In this document: one piece after another, positions 18,054-27,621 of the stretch
Layout: each line of letters begins with the position of its first letter
Position numbering within the stretch: the first letter of the stretch is position 1
Source of the DNA: Candidatus Eisenbergiella merdigallinarum
GTDB lineage: Bacteria > Bacillota > Clostridia > Lachnospirales > Lachnospiraceae
Direction of reading: 5' to 3'
Length of the DNA stretch: 64,000 nt
Assembly (NCBI GenBank): GCA_019119355.1
Contig: DWXE01000044.1
Span: 1 to 64,000 of the forward strand
Notes under the pieces: generated by a model
The model's input: only the letters and a program-made list of their open reading frames with translations
Database searches by the model: none
Told to the model about the DNA's origin: nothing
Made by a program: the position numbers and the translations under genes

Positions 18054-19538
18054 TCACTCTTCCGATTTGGAAGCCGCATACTTGTTACCCGCCGCAATCA
18101 GGCCGACCACATATGCGACCACCAGCACGGCCGCGATCACATAAGAAACCGTCAGGCTCAGCCCGAATCCGATGGACTGGCTCAGAATGAAGGACGAGAT
18201 GATGAACAGGTAGAAGGATCCGGGAACCAGCGAAATCAGAAACGCCAGCTTCGGAGCGCCCTTCTTGGCCTTTAAGTAAATCGTGATCGCCGCGAACGCG
18301 AACACCGCGATGGTCTGGTTCGCCCATGCGAAGTATCTCCACAGGATGTTGAAGCCCTGCGCATTCAGCTTCGCGAACACGAGGATCAGGATCACCGGGA
18401 TGAAAATGCCCAGCGTCACGAGAATTCTGTTTTTGCTTTCCTTCTGGCTGATGTGCAGATAATCCGCGATCATCAGACGGCAGGAACGAAGAGCCGTATC
18501 GCCGGAAGTGATGGGAAGGACGATGACGCCCAGGATGGCGATGATACCGCCCACAGGGCCCAGCAGATCCCTGGCCACCTCGCCCACGACGCCGGTGGTG
18601 CCGCTTAAGGAACCCTTGTTGTACAGGCCCATGGCAGCCGCAGCCCAGATCATGGCGATCAGGCCTTCGATGATCATCATCCAGTAGAAGGTGAAGTTGC
18701 CTTCCTTTTCGGATTTCACGCTTCTGCCGATCAGCGTGCACTGGGTGGAGTGGAAGCCGGAAGTGATTCCGCAGGCCACGGTCACGAAGAACACGGGGAT
18801 GAAGGGGGTGCCGGCGCCGGTATTTCCTTCCGCAGCCCACAGGGGATACACGTTGAAAATCCCCGCCAGACCGTTGGAAAGATCCAGGTTGTTCAGCTGA
18901 TAGCCCTTAAAGAAGATCCCGAAGAACACGCCCACCGCGGAGAGCAGCAGGATCGCGCCGAAAATCGGATAAATCCGGCCGATGATCTTGTCGATGGGGA
19001 ACAGGGTCGCCAGCAGATAGTAGCCAAGGATCACCGCGTAGATGACCCAGGTCCAGATGCTGATTCCCTTCAGCCCGCAGATCTGGCCCGCGAACAGGTC
19101 GCCGGGGGTGTAGGTGAACACCGCGCCTACCAGCAGCATCAGGAAGCAGAGGAAAATGTTGTAAACCTGATAGGTCTTTCCTCCCAGGAACTTCCGGATA
19201 ATGCCGGGCATCTGCGCGCCGTCCTGGCGCAGCGACATCATGCCGCACAGATAGTCGTGGGTCGCGCCGCTGATCACGCATCCGATGGGAATGGTGATGA
19301 AGGCGATGGGCCCGAACAGGATGCCCTGAATGGGTCCGAAGATGGGGCCTGTGCCCGCGATGTTGAGCAGGTTGATCAGGGCGTTCTTAAACTTGTTCAT
19401 GGGAACGTAGTCCACGCCGTCCTCCAGCCTTACCGCCGGAGTCTTTCTGTCGTCCGGACGGAATACCTTCTCCACAAACTTGCCGTATAAAAATCCGCCG
19501 ACGATCAGCAGGACAAGTCCGATGATAAATGTTGCCAA
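18054..19538 (-). CDS. cstA: CstA-family transporter (short form)
   Basis: A polytopic inner-membrane protein of 494 residues, with about 12-14 hydrophobic segments. NIAGTGPIFGPIQG, GATHDYLCGMMSLR and DTALRSCRLMIADYL mark the CstA family, whose members import pyruvate or peptides. It is shorter than the roughly 700-residue E. coli CstA and corresponds to the compact Firmicutes form. Monocistronic with its own promoter and terminator. A row of three direct repeats lies just upstream of the promoter and could bind a response regulator. Confidence 0.88.
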   Translation of the reverse strand: MATFIIGLVLLIVGGFLYGKFVEKVFRPDDRKTPAVRLEDGVDYVPMNKFKNALINLLNIAGTGPIFGPIQGILFGPIAFITIPIGCVISGATHDYLCGMMSLRQDGAQMPGIIRKFLGGKTYQVYNIFLCFLMLLVGAVFTYTPGDLFAGQICGLKGISIWTWVIYAVILGYYLLATLFPIDKIIGRIYPIFGAILLLSAVGVFFGIFFKGYQLNNLDLSNGLAGIFNVYPLWAAEGNTGAGTPFIPVFFVTVACGITSGFHSTQCTLIGRSVKSEKEGNFTFYWMMIIEGLIAMIWAAAAMGLYNKGSLSGTTGVVGEVARDLLGPVGGIIAILGVIVLPITSGDTALRSCRLMIADYLHISQKESKNRILVTLGIFIPVILILVFAKLNAQGFNILWRYFAWANQTIAVFAFAAITIYLKAKKGAPKLAFLISLVPGSFYLFIISSFILSQSIGFGLSLTVSYVIAAVLVVAYVVGLIAAGNKYAASKSEE

Positions 19539-19645
19539 TGTTGCTCCTCCTCTCGTATGACTGCCTCCCCTGTCTCCGGCAGTCTGCCCTATGCATCTGC
19601 ATGCATCGACCGCGTCTTGGGCATTTTTTACACGATCTGTTTTGA

Positions 19646-19674
19646 ATTATAAAATTTCTATAAAGAAACCGCAA
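19646..19674 (-). promoter_or_regulatory. Promoter of cstA
   Basis: On the minus strand TTGCGG (19674-19669), a 17-base spacer and a perfect TATAAT (19651-19646). Confidence 0.65.
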
Positions 19675-19687
19675 GTTTTCGCCCGGA

Positions 19688-19718
19688 TTCTTAGCGTATT
19701 CTTAGCGCTTTCTTAACG
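19688..19718. promoter_or_regulatory. Three direct repeats with 11-bp period, candidate regulator site
   Basis: TTCTTAGCG at 19688-19696 and 19699-19707 and TTCTTAACG at 19710-19718, exactly 11 bases apart each time. One helical turn between repeats is the layout bound by OmpR/PhoB-type response regulators. The site ends 13 bases upstream of the cstA -35 box and lies about 80 bases before the start of the plus-strand deacetylase gene. Confidence 0.6.
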
Positions 19719-19797
19719 GATCTGTCGAAATCCGGAATGGGTTCTGAATCCTCCCTCCTCCGCATAGAGTGTAGCAAGAATACTGCCGGGAGATTTT

Positions 19798-20637
19798 ATG
19801 CCTCACGATTTTTTCCGCCTGCTTCAGAGCAAATTCAGACACTATGCCGTCCTCCCCAGGCTCAGGGACGCCGTACATACCGGAGCGTTTCAGAACTGTC
19901 TCTTTCTCCTGGGGATCCTGGCCTTCGCGAAGGCCTGCCTGATGCTGGCTCCCGAATCCCTCTCCGTCTCCGGCTCCAGCGCGGTCAACGGCCGCCAGCT
20001 TCCCATCTACTGCGTCCAGACGGACCAGAAAAAAGTGGCCCTGACCTTCGACGCCGCCTGGGGAAACGAGGATACGCAAAAGATCCTGGAAATCCTGAAA
20101 AACCGCAATGTCCACGCCACCTTTTTTATGACCGGGGGCTGGGTAAAAAACTATCCCGACGATGTGAAGGCCATCCTCGCGGCAGGGCACGATCTGGGCA
20201 ATCACAGCGAAAACCACAAAAACATGAGCCAGCTGTCCGCGGACGAACAAAAACAGGAGCTCCTTTCCGTCCACGACCGGGTCAAAGAGCTGACCGGCTA
20301 CGAAATGTTCCTCTTCCGGCCGCCTTACGGCGACTATGACGACAGCGTCGTGCTCACCTCAAAAGAATGTGGCTACTACCCGATCCAGTGGGACGTAGAC
20401 AGCCTGGACTGGAAGGATTACGGCGCGGACGCCATCCTCGACAGGGTCCTGAATCACAAACACCTGGGGAACGGTAGCATCATCCTGTGCCACAACGGGG
20501 CGAAATATACCGCCCAGGCGCTGGACGGCCTGATCGCAGGGCTGCAGGAAAAGGGATATCAGATCGTGCCGGTGTCCGAGCTGATCCTGAAGGGCAATTA
20601 CCACATGGACGCCGAGGGCCGTCAGATTCCGGACTGA
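19798..20637 (+). CDS. Polysaccharide deacetylase, PdaB-like
   Basis: Carbohydrate esterase family 4 enzyme of 279 residues. Residues about 35-52 form one membrane anchor. The NodB-type motifs are LTFDAAWGNED (the second Asp of TFDDG is replaced, as in PdaB-type proteins), HSENHKN and RPPYGDYD. PdaB acts on spore peptidoglycan, so this is likely a sporulation-linked gene, though CE4 enzymes also modify vegetative wall. The start follows GGGAG. Not in an operon with cstA (divergent). Confidence 0.85.
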   Translation: MPHDFFRLLQSKFRHYAVLPRLRDAVHTGAFQNCLFLLGILAFAKACLMLAPESLSVSGSSAVNGRQLPIYCVQTDQKKVALTFDAAWGNEDTQKILEILKNRNVHATFFMTGGWVKNYPDDVKAILAAGHDLGNHSENHKNMSQLSADEQKQELLSVHDRVKELTGYEMFLFRPPYGDYDDSVVLTSKECGYYPIQWDVDSLDWKDYGADAILDRVLNHKHLGNGSIILCHNGAKYTAQALDGLIAGLQEKGYQIVPVSELILKGNYHMDAEGRQIPD

Positions 20638-20679
20638 ACGGCCCTCCGGATTCGGTACTGAACGGCCCTCCGGATTCCG
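20632..20679 (+). repeat. Tandem duplication of 24 bases
   Basis: ACTGAACGGCCCTCCGGATT occurs at 20632 and again at 20656, starting in the last codons of the deacetylase gene. The unit also pairs partly with GAGGGCCGTCAG just upstream, which could make a weak hairpin. Probably a local replication-slip product. Confidence 0.6.
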
Positions 20680-20733
20680 GGCCCGGCGGTTTCCCGATTT
20701 ACCGGCGGGCATTTTCATGCTATACTCTGGAGT

Positions 20734-21723
20734 ATGAAAAAGAAAATTTTAATTCCCATCCTCATCTTTACCCTCCTTCTGGCGGGAGCTGCCGCTGCGA
20801 TCCTTTTACAGACGGCGCGGCCCGCCCGCCCCGTCTGGTCCGTTTCCCTGGAAACGCCAATCGAAGGCGGGGTCGTCAAAAACGCGCAGACCTCCCTGAG
20901 CGTTCCCACCCAGTTCACCAAAATCGGGGACGATTACTTTCTGGTGGACTGCTATCACAATCAGATTCTGACCAGCCCTTCCCCCGATCTCCCTCTGACC
21001 GAATGGACGGTCCTCACCGATCAGATCGACCGGGGACACACCATCGCAGGCGACGGTCTCGTCTATCTGGCCGACGATACGGAAAACAACCGGATCCTGG
21101 TCTTCGAAAAGAGGGACGGCCGTTTTTATCTGACCCAGGCCTTTTCGGATATCGGCGTGCGCCCTCACTACGTGGTATACGACGAATCCGCTGACCGCTT
21201 TTACGCGCTCAGCTCCATGACCGGCGAACTGTACGTTTTCTTTCGTCCCGCGGGCGATTCCCGGGTGGCCCTGGAAAAGGTGATGTCCGTCCCGGAGCTG
21301 GCCGGGGCGTACGTGCGCTCCTTCACCATCGACGGCGACGACATCTACTTCGTTTCCGGAAACCGCTCCATCCTGCGGGCCCGCAAAAAGGACCTGAAAA
21401 TCATGGAAAGCTGGCCCGTGCCCGACGAAATCGCGGGCATGGTCCAGCTCACCAGAATTCAGGATTATTACTATATCACCGTATCCACGGATCTTTTGGG
21501 AAATCAGGACGCCGCCACCATCCTTCGCGTTTCCGATCTGTCCCTGCTGGCTTTGGGCCAGTGGGAGGACGTTTACGAAAGCTTCATCGGAGGCGGGACC
21601 CCCTACTATATCTCCTCCTTCGACGGCCACTATTACCTGACGGAACACCGCCTGCCCGGGCACAGCGTCTGGCAGTTCGATGTGGAGGACAACCGCCTCG
21701 CCAACATCCTCTCCCTATATTAG
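20734..21723 (+). CDS. Exported protein, probable beta-propeller
   Basis: No named family recognised. The 329-residue protein begins with a signal anchor (about residues 4-26). The rest shows repeating strands of the type GDDYFLVDCYHNQIL, GDGLVYLADDTENNRILVF and GDDIYFVSGNRSIL, as in six- or seven-bladed propellers. It starts 96 bases after the deacetylase and may share its transcript. A TATACT box lies just upstream of the GGAGT before the ATG, so a separate start is possible. Confidence 0.65.
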   Translation: MKKKILIPILIFTLLLAGAAAAILLQTARPARPVWSVSLETPIEGGVVKNAQTSLSVPTQFTKIGDDYFLVDCYHNQILTSPSPDLPLTEWTVLTDQIDRGHTIAGDGLVYLADDTENNRILVFEKRDGRFYLTQAFSDIGVRPHYVVYDESADRFYALSSMTGELYVFFRPAGDSRVALEKVMSVPELAGAYVRSFTIDGDDIYFVSGNRSILRARKKDLKIMESWPVPDEIAGMVQLTRIQDYYYITVSTDLLGNQDAATILRVSDLSLLALGQWEDVYESFIGGGTPYYISSFDGHYYLTEHRLPGHSVWQFDVEDNRLANILSLY

Positions 21724-21761
21724 CTCATATTTTAGTCTGTATCGGCCTGTATCGGCCCGGA

Positions 21762-23138
21762 TCAGTCCACGGCGGGAATGCCCGCGAATCCGGCCGCCAG
21801 GTCTTCGTCCGTGGGGATATAGTCGTTCATTTCCCCGTTGTTGTATTTCTCATAGGCCACCATATCGAAATAGCCCGTGCCCGTCAGCCCGAAGACGATG
21901 GTCTTTTCCTCGCCCGTCTCCTTACATTTCAGCGCCTCGTCGATGGCGATGCGGATGGCATGGCTGCTCTCCGGAGCGGGCAGGATGCCCTCCACTCTGG
22001 CGAATTGTTCCGCCGCCGCGAAGACGGAAGTCTGTTCCACGCTCACCGCTTCCATCATGCCGTCGTGATACAGCTGGGACAGGATGGAGCTCATGCCGTG
22101 ATAGCGCAGCCCGCCCGCGTGGTTCGCGGAAGGGATAAAGCCGGAGCCCAGCGTATACATCTTCTGCAGCGGGGTCACCATGCCCGTATCGCAGAAGTCG
22201 TATGCGAACTTTCCTCTCGTGAAGCTGGGGCAGCTGGCCGGCTCCACCGCGATGAAGCGATAATCCTTTTCCCCGCGAAGCTTTTCTCCCATAAACGGGG
22301 AGATCAGCCCGCCCAGGTTGGAACCGCCGCCCGCGCAGCCGATGATGATGTCCGGCGTGATGCCGTATTTATCCAGCGCCGTTTTCGTCTCCAGTCCGAT
22401 GACGGACTGATGCAGCAGAACCTGGTTGAGCACGCTGCCCAGAACGTAGCGATACCCTTCCGTATGGGTCGCCACTTCCACGGCTTCGGAAATGGCGCAG
22501 CCCAGGCTTCCCGTGGTGCCTGGATGCTCCGCCAGAATTTTCCTTCCGATCTCCGTGGTGTCGGAGGGCGAAGGCGTGACGGCGGCGCCGTAGGTGCGCA
22601 TCACTTCGCGCCGGAAAGGCTTCTGCTCATAGGAGCATTTCACCATATACACCCTGCAGTCCAGCCCAAGATAGGCGCAGGCCATGGAGAGCGCCGTACC
22701 CCACTGCCCGGCGCCGGTCTCGGTGGTCACGCCCTTTAAGCCCTGTTTCTTCGCGTAATAGGCCTGGGCGATGGCGGAATTGAGCTTGTGGCTGCCGCTG
22801 GTGTTATTCCCTTCAAACTTATAATAGATCTTCGCCGGGGTATCCAGCTGCTTCTCCAGACAATAAGCCCGCACCAGCGGAGAAGGGCGGTACATCTTGT
22901 AAAAATCCTGAATTTCCTGCGGGATATCGATGTATCTGCTGTCGTTATCCAGTTCCTGTTTCACCAGATCCTCGCAAAATACGGCGGAAAGCTCCTCCGC
23001 GGTCATGGGCTGATGCGTGCCCGGATTCAGCAGCGGGGCGGGCTTGTTTTTCATATCCGCCCTCACGTTATACCACTGCTTCGGCATTTCGCTCTCTTCC
23101 AGATAAATTTTGTAAGGGATTTCTCTGCTCTGATTCAT
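21762..23138 (-). CDS. trpB: TrpB2-type tryptophan synthase beta subunit
   Basis: PLP enzyme that condenses indole with serine (or phosphoserine in some TrpB2) to tryptophan. The 458-residue protein carries GSHKLNSAIAQAYYAKKQG (PLP lysine), TETGAGQWGTALS and the phosphate-binding GCAGGGSNLGGL. The HKLNSA form and the longer N-terminus mark the TrpB2 subgroup, which often works without TrpA and salvages indole. No trpA is adjacent. The ATG at 23138 follows AGAGGAG. A tryptophan-specific T-box leader precedes it, which strongly supports a tryptophan role. Confidence 0.93.
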   Translation of the reverse strand: MNQSREIPYKIYLEESEMPKQWYNVRADMKNKPAPLLNPGTHQPMTAEELSAVFCEDLVKQELDNDSRYIDIPQEIQDFYKMYRPSPLVRAYCLEKQLDTPAKIYYKFEGNNTSGSHKLNSAIAQAYYAKKQGLKGVTTETGAGQWGTALSMACAYLGLDCRVYMVKCSYEQKPFRREVMRTYGAAVTPSPSDTTEIGRKILAEHPGTTGSLGCAISEAVEVATHTEGYRYVLGSVLNQVLLHQSVIGLETKTALDKYGITPDIIIGCAGGGSNLGGLISPFMGEKLRGEKDYRFIAVEPASCPSFTRGKFAYDFCDTGMVTPLQKMYTLGSGFIPSANHAGGLRYHGMSSILSQLYHDGMMEAVSVEQTSVFAAAEQFARVEGILPAPESSHAIRIAIDEALKCKETGEEKTIVFGLTGTGYFDMVAYEKYNNGEMNDYIPTDEDLAAGFAGIPAVD

Positions 23139-23196
23139 TGCTGCTCTCCTCTCTTTTCGGCCGGTATGCGATGGGGCTGTGAACGCGATCCGCCAG

Positions 23197-23239
23197 CTTT
23201 TTGTACGATAGGAAATTTTATTTTCCAATCGTACAAAAA
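23197..23239. repeat. Palindrome related to repeat family A
   Basis: CTTTTTGTACGAT.GGAAA and its complement form arms of about 18 bp around a short A/T loop. TACGATAGGAAA resembles the arm TACGATAAGAAA of family A at 17946. The GCGAGTGC and TCAGCGGAGCG blocks are missing, so this may be a partial or independent element. It overlaps the T-run of the T-box terminator. Confidence 0.45.
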
Positions 23240-23535
23240 AGACCCCTGTCCCGGCAAAAACAACAGTCTCTGCAGGGACAGGAGCCTTGCAATTCACTCC
23301 TGCGGTGCCACCCGGCTTGACGCATCCGAAAAATCTCTTCCGCGCCCTCTCATGCATACAATCATATGCTCTCGTTGATAACGGAGTATCAGCTCCGACT
23401 TCCCTACTCCGGCATTCATCCGGTTCGGGTCGCCCTCGGGAGTCCATTCATCGAAAGATCCGGCGCCGCCTCGCACCATACGGCGGCTCTCTGAAGCCTT
23501 CAGCGTCCGACTACTCGCTCTCCTTCATCGGTTTA
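23235..23535 (-). promoter_or_regulatory. T-box leader, specifier UGG (tryptophan)
   Basis: Read on the minus strand: a Stem I start with GAAGGAGAGCGAGTA (near 23526-23512), a specifier loop GAATGGA near 23449-23443 with UGG as codon, the T-box GGGTGGCACCGCAGG near 23313-23299, and a terminator with stem TGTCCC/GGGACA followed by TTTTTT (23240-23235). Uncharged tRNA-Trp should bind and favour the antiterminator, switching on trpB2. The order and spacing fit the standard T-box class well. Confidence 0.93.
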
Positions 23536-23545
23536 TGATAGCGCT

Positions 23546-23575
23546 ATTTTAACGCATGAAAGGATCCTTTGTCAA
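23546..23575 (-). promoter_or_regulatory. Promoter of the T-box/trpB2 transcript
   Basis: On the minus strand a perfect TTGACA (23575-23570), an 18-base spacer and TAAAAT (23551-23546), just upstream of the T-box leader. Confidence 0.75.
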
Positions 23576-23602
23576 GCGGATGTTTGAAAAAGCGCCCTTC
23601 TT

Positions 23603-24646
23603 TTATTTCTGCGCTCTCGCTTCCTTAATTTTCTCGGTCAGCATGGGAACGATCTTGTTCAGATCCCCTACTACGCCGTAGTCCGCCACGTCGAAGATCG
23701 GAGCGGTCTCATCCTTGTTGATGGCGATGATAATGTCGGACTCTTCCATGCCCGCCAGATGCTGGATCGCGCCGGAAATGCCGATTGCGAAATACACGTG
23801 AGGGCGAACGGTCTTACCGGTCTGTCCGACCTGCAGATCCTTCGGCTTCCAGCCGGAATCCACGACCGCGCGGGAGCAGCTCACGGTGCCGCCGATGGCC
23901 GCAGCCAGGTCTTCCAGCAGCTTGAAGTTCTCGGGGCTGCCTACGCCGCGGCCGCCGGATACGAGGATCTTCGCATCCATGATGTCTTCCACGTCGGAAA
24001 CCGCTTTCACGATGTCCAGAATTTCCACATAGTTGTGATCAGGCGTAAAGCCGGGATTGAACTCCTCGATCACGGCCTGAGCGCCTTCCACGCGGGGGGC
24101 TTTCTGCATAACGCCGGGGCGCACGGTCGCCATCTGAGGGCGGAAGTCCGGGCACGCGATGGTGGCGATGGTGTTGCCGCCGAACGCGGGACGGGTCATC
24201 AGCAGCTGGTTGTGCTTCTGCTCCTTGCCGGGAACGGGGGTGATCGGGAAATCGCCGATCTCCAGCTGCGTGCAGTCCGCGGTCAGACCGGTATGGATTC
24301 TCGCGGATACGCGGGGGCCCAGATCGCGGCCGATGGCGGTAGCGCCTACCAGCATCACCTCGGGTTTATACTTCCGGATTACTTCGGCCAGCGCGTGCGC
24401 ATAGGGCTCGGTCCTGTATTCTTTCAGCTCGGGATCGTCCACAACGATGATCCTGTCCGCGCCGTATTCCGCCAGCTCCGTGCAAAGTCCCTTCACGTCG
24501 CTGCCGATCAGCACTGCGGTCACTTCCGTTTCCAGATCTTTTGCCAGTTCTTTTCCCTTGCCCACCAGTTCCAGTGCGATGCCGCTTAAGACATTATCCA
24601 CCTGCTGAGCAAAGACAAATACACCCTTATATTCTTCTAAGTTCAT
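23603..24646 (-). CDS. etfA: Electron transfer flavoprotein, alpha subunit
   Basis: Partner of EtfB in the flavin protein that feeds electrons to butyryl-CoA dehydrogenase; in clostridia the complex bifurcates electrons from NADH to crotonyl-CoA and ferredoxin. The 347-residue protein has the C-terminal FAD domain with [12 protein letters not shown] and [24 protein letters not shown] placed the start at the ATG 24646 ([15 protein letters not shown]), the usual family start; two upstream GTG codons are in frame but lack a better binding site. Last gene of the butyrate operon. Confidence 0.96.
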   Translation of the reverse strand: MNLEEYKGVFVFAQQVDNVLSGIALELVGKGKELAKDLETEVTAVLIGSDVKGLCTELAEYGADRIIVVDDPELKEYRTEPYAHALAEVIRKYKPEVMLVGATAIGRDLGPRVSARIHTGLTADCTQLEIGDFPITPVPGKEQKHNQLLMTRPAFGGNTIATIACPDFRPQMATVRPGVMQKAPRVEGAQAVIEEFNPGFTPDHNYVEILDIVKAVSDVEDIMDAKILVSGGRGVGSPENFKLLEDLAAAIGGTVSCSRAVVDSGWKPKDLQVGQTGKTVRPHVYFAIGISGAIQHLAGMEESDIIIAINKDETAPIFDVADYGVVGDLNKIVPMLTEKIKEARAQK

Positions 24647-24674
24647 TTCATTCACCACGCTTTTCTTTTATTTA

Positions 24675-25457
24675 TTAGATTACATGCTTCGTCAGTAACT
24701 TGTCCATGATGTAGTCCACGGATTCCGTCGGATCGAGGGCCACTTTCTCGCCCGCGCCCTTACGAACCTTATCGGACGCTTTCGCGATCTGCGTCGGAGA
24801 ACCCTTCAGCCCCAGGTTGGAATCGTCAACATCCACCAGGTTCGCTCTTCCCCATACGGTGATTTCCGCATCATAAGCGTCGAAAATTCCGCCGGGAGTC
24901 ATGTAACGGGGCTCGTTGAGCTCTGCCAAAGCGGTGATCAGGCAGGGCATTTTCGCCTTCAGCACGTGATATCTGTCGTCGAACTGGCGCTCCACGATCA
25001 CGGAGTCCCCTTCGATCTTCAGGTTCTGCGCGTAGCTGATCACGGGGATGTTCAGATGCTCGGAAATCTGAGGGCCTACCTGAGCGGTATCGCCGTCGAT
25101 GGCCTGACGCCCGGTGATGATCAGATCGTAATCCAGATTGCGCAGCGCGCCCGCGATGGTCTGGCTGGTCGCCCATGTATCAGCGCCGCCCAGCACTCTG
25201 TCGGTTACCAGGATGCCCTTATCCGCGCCCATGGCCAGCGCTTCGCGAAGCACTTCTTCCGCTTTGGGAAGTCCCATGGTCAGAACGGTAACTTCCGCTC
25301 CGTACTGATCCTTCAGTCTCAGCGCGGCCTCCAGGCCGGCCTTGTCGTCGGGGTTCATGATCGCCAGCATTGCGCTTCTGTCAAGAGTACCGTCGGGGTT
25401 GAACTTCACGCCGCCCTTCGTATCGGGTACCTGTTTGATACAAACAACGATTTTCAT
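24675..25457 (-). CDS. etfB: Electron transfer flavoprotein, beta subunit
   Basis: Binds the nucleotide or bifurcating flavin next to EtfA. The 260-residue protein starts with MKIVVCIKQVPDT and carries LTMGLPKAEEVLREALAMGAD and GRQAIDGDTAQVGPQ, all typical of clostridial EtfB. AAGGAG lies 12 bases before the ATG; an in-frame GTG overlaps the binding site and was rejected. It is followed by etfA after 28 bases. Confidence 0.97.
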   Translation of the reverse strand: MKIVVCIKQVPDTKGGVKFNPDGTLDRSAMLAIMNPDDKAGLEAALRLKDQYGAEVTVLTMGLPKAEEVLREALAMGADKGILVTDRVLGGADTWATSQTIAGALRNLDYDLIITGRQAIDGDTAQVGPQISEHLNIPVISYAQNLKIEGDSVIVERQFDDRYHVLKAKMPCLITALAELNEPRYMTPGGIFDAYDAEITVWGRANLVDVDDSNLGLKGSPTQIAKASDKVRKGAGEKVALDPTESVDYIMDKLLTKHVI

Positions 25458-25507
25458 TGTATGATTCACTCCTTATTTTAATTTGTGTATGATCCTGTCC
25501 TTCGCGA

Positions 25508-26659
25508 TTACTTCAGCAGAGCGCCGGAGATAACCATTCTCTGAACTTCGCTGGTGCCTTCGTAGATCTCCGTGATCTTCGCGTCGCGCATCATACGTTC
25601 CACATCGTACTCTCTGGTGTAGCCGTAACCGCCGTGCAGCTGAACCGCCTTGGTGGTCACTTCCATCGCCACTTCCGCCGCGTACAGTTTCGCCTTCGCC
25701 GCTTCTACGGAATAAACCTTCTGGGTCGCCTTCGCCATGGCAGCCTTATAAACCAGCAGCTGAGCCGCTTCTACCTTGGTCGCCATGTCCGCCAGCTGGA
25801 ACTGGGTGTTCTGGAATGCAGCGATGGCTCTGCCGAACTGCTTTCTCTCTTTTACGTAGTTGACGGTGCACTCCAGGGCGCCCTCAGCGATACCCAGCGC
25901 CTGGGAAGCGATGCCGATACGGCCGCCGTCCAGGGTATGCATCGCGATGTTGAAGCCCTTGCCCCTCTGGCCCAGCAGGTTGTCCTTGGGGATTCTGCAG
26001 TCCTGGAAGATCAGCTCGTAGGTGGAGGATCCGCGGATACCCATCTTCTTTTCCTTCGTGCCGAAGGTGAAGCCGGGTGTTCCCTTTTCCACGATGAACG
26101 CGGAAATCTCCTTCATCTTTCTGCCGCGCTTTTCCACGATGCCGGTCACCGCGAAGATCACGTAAACGTCCGCTTCCTTACCGTTGGTGATGAAGCACTT
26201 GGAGCCGTTTAATACCCATTCCTCTCCGTCCAGAACCGCTTTGGTCTGCTGGCCCTGAGCGTCCGTACCTGCGCCGGGCTCGGTCAGGCCGAATGCGCCC
26301 AGCTTCTCGCCCTTCGCGAGGGGAACCAGATATTTCTGCTTCTGCTCTTCCGTACCGAAGGTCAGGATGGGATCGCAGCAGAGGGAGGTATGGGCGGAAA
26401 CGATAACGCCTGTGGTGCCGCAGACTTTGGAAAGCTCTTCCACGCACATCGCGTAGGTCAGGGGATCGCAGCCCTGTCCGCCGTACTCCTTCGGGATCGG
26501 AATGCCCATGAATCCGGCCTTCACCATTTTGTCGACGGTCTCTCTGGGGAACTGTTCGGTCTCGTCCACTTCCTGTGCCAGAGGCTTCACTTCCTTTTCG
26601 GCAAACTCTCTGAAGAGCTGTCTTGCCATTTCATGTTTCTTGTCCAACATAAAATCCAT
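25508..26659 (-). CDS. bcd: Butyryl-CoA dehydrogenase
   Basis: Acyl-CoA dehydrogenase that reduces crotonyl-CoA to butyryl-CoA with electrons from EtfAB. Length is 383 residues. [14 protein letters not shown] and [20 protein letters not shown] are family signatures, and the catalytic glutamate lies in [11 protein letters not shown] near the C-terminus. Position between hbd and etfB confirms the butyryl-CoA role over other acyl-CoA dehydrogenases. Confidence 0.97.
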   Translation of the reverse strand: MDFMLDKKHEMARQLFREFAEKEVKPLAQEVDETEQFPRETVDKMVKAGFMGIPIPKEYGGQGCDPLTYAMCVEELSKVCGTTGVIVSAHTSLCCDPILTFGTEEQKQKYLVPLAKGEKLGAFGLTEPGAGTDAQGQQTKAVLDGEEWVLNGSKCFITNGKEADVYVIFAVTGIVEKRGRKMKEISAFIVEKGTPGFTFGTKEKKMGIRGSSTYELIFQDCRIPKDNLLGQRGKGFNIAMHTLDGGRIGIASQALGIAEGALECTVNYVKERKQFGRAIAAFQNTQFQLADMATKVEAAQLLVYKAAMAKATQKVYSVEAAKAKLYAAEVAMEVTTKAVQLHGGYGYTREYDVERMMRDAKITEIYEGTSEVQRMVISGALLK

Positions 26660-26730
26660 GATTCTTTACTCCTCCTTACAGTGCGGGCAGCTTCAAACCC
26701 CGCCGCCCGCGCCTGTCTTCGTTTTATGAT

Positions 26731-27570
26731 TTATTTTGTGTAATCGTAGAAGCCCTTGCCGGTCTTCTGGCCTAACTGACCGCCGCGAACCATCTTCTTG
26801 AGAAGGGGATGAGGACGGTATTTGGTATCGCCGGTCTCCGCCTGCAGCACTTCCATGATCGCCAGAACGATGTCCAGGCCGACCAGGTCGCCCAGCGCCA
26901 GAGGGCCCATGGGATGATTTGCGCCCAGCTTCATCGCGGTATCGATATCCTCGACGGAAGCGACGCCGTCCGCATAGATGCCGATGGCTTCGTTGATCAT
27001 GGGGATCAGGATTCTGTTGACCACAAAGCCCGCTGCTTCCTGTACCTGTACGGGGGTCTTGCCGATTTCAACGGAGATGGCCTTGATCCTGTCAACGACC
27101 TCTGCGGGGGTGTTCAGCCCTGCGATCACTTCTACCAGCTTCATGACCGGTGCGGGGTTAAAGAAGTGCATGCCCACAACGGGTCTGTCCAGACCTGCGC
27201 CGATTTCGGTGATGGACAGAGAAGAGGTGTTGGTCGCAAAAATGCAGTCGGCCTTGCAGATGTCCTGCAGCTCTTTAAAGGTCTGCTTCTTGATCTGCAT
27301 GTTCTCCAGAGCGGCTTCCACAACGAGATCGCAGTCCGTGCAGATGTCCTTCACGCCGGTGGTGATCTTGTTTAAGATCGCGTCGGCCGCTTCCTGCGTC
27401 ATCTTGCCTTTGGCGATTCTCTTCTCGAAGCCCTTCGCGATCTTCTTCTTTCCGTTTGCCGCGAATTCTTCGTTGATATCGCAGAGAAATACTTCATAGC
27501 CTTCCGTCTGGGCAAAAGCCTGTGCGATACCGGAACCCATTGTGCCAGCGCCGATAATACCTACTTTCAT
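26731..27570 (-). CDS. hbd: 3-hydroxybutyryl-CoA dehydrogenase
   Basis: Reduces acetoacetyl-CoA to 3-hydroxybutyryl-CoA. The 279-residue protein has the Rossmann motif [15 protein letters not shown], the catalytic histidine in [15 protein letters not shown] and the C-terminal [16 protein letters not shown]. It lies between crt and bcd, with 51 and 71 bases to its neighbours. Confidence 0.97.
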   Translation of the reverse strand: MKVGIIGAGTMGSGIAQAFAQTEGYEVFLCDINEEFAANGKKKIAKGFEKRIAKGKMTQEAADAILNKITTGVKDICTDCDLVVEAALENMQIKKQTFKELQDICKADCIFATNTSSLSITEIGAGLDRPVVGMHFFNPAPVMKLVEVIAGLNTPAEVVDRIKAISVEIGKTPVQVQEAAGFVVNRILIPMINEAIGIYADGVASVEDIDTAMKLGANHPMGPLALGDLVGLDIVLAIMEVLQAETGDTKYRPHPLLKKMVRGGQLGQKTGKGFYDYTK

Positions 27571-27621
27571 GATGAAATCCTCCTGATTCTTTTTATGGTA
27601 ATTTAATTTGTCGCCTGTTCG

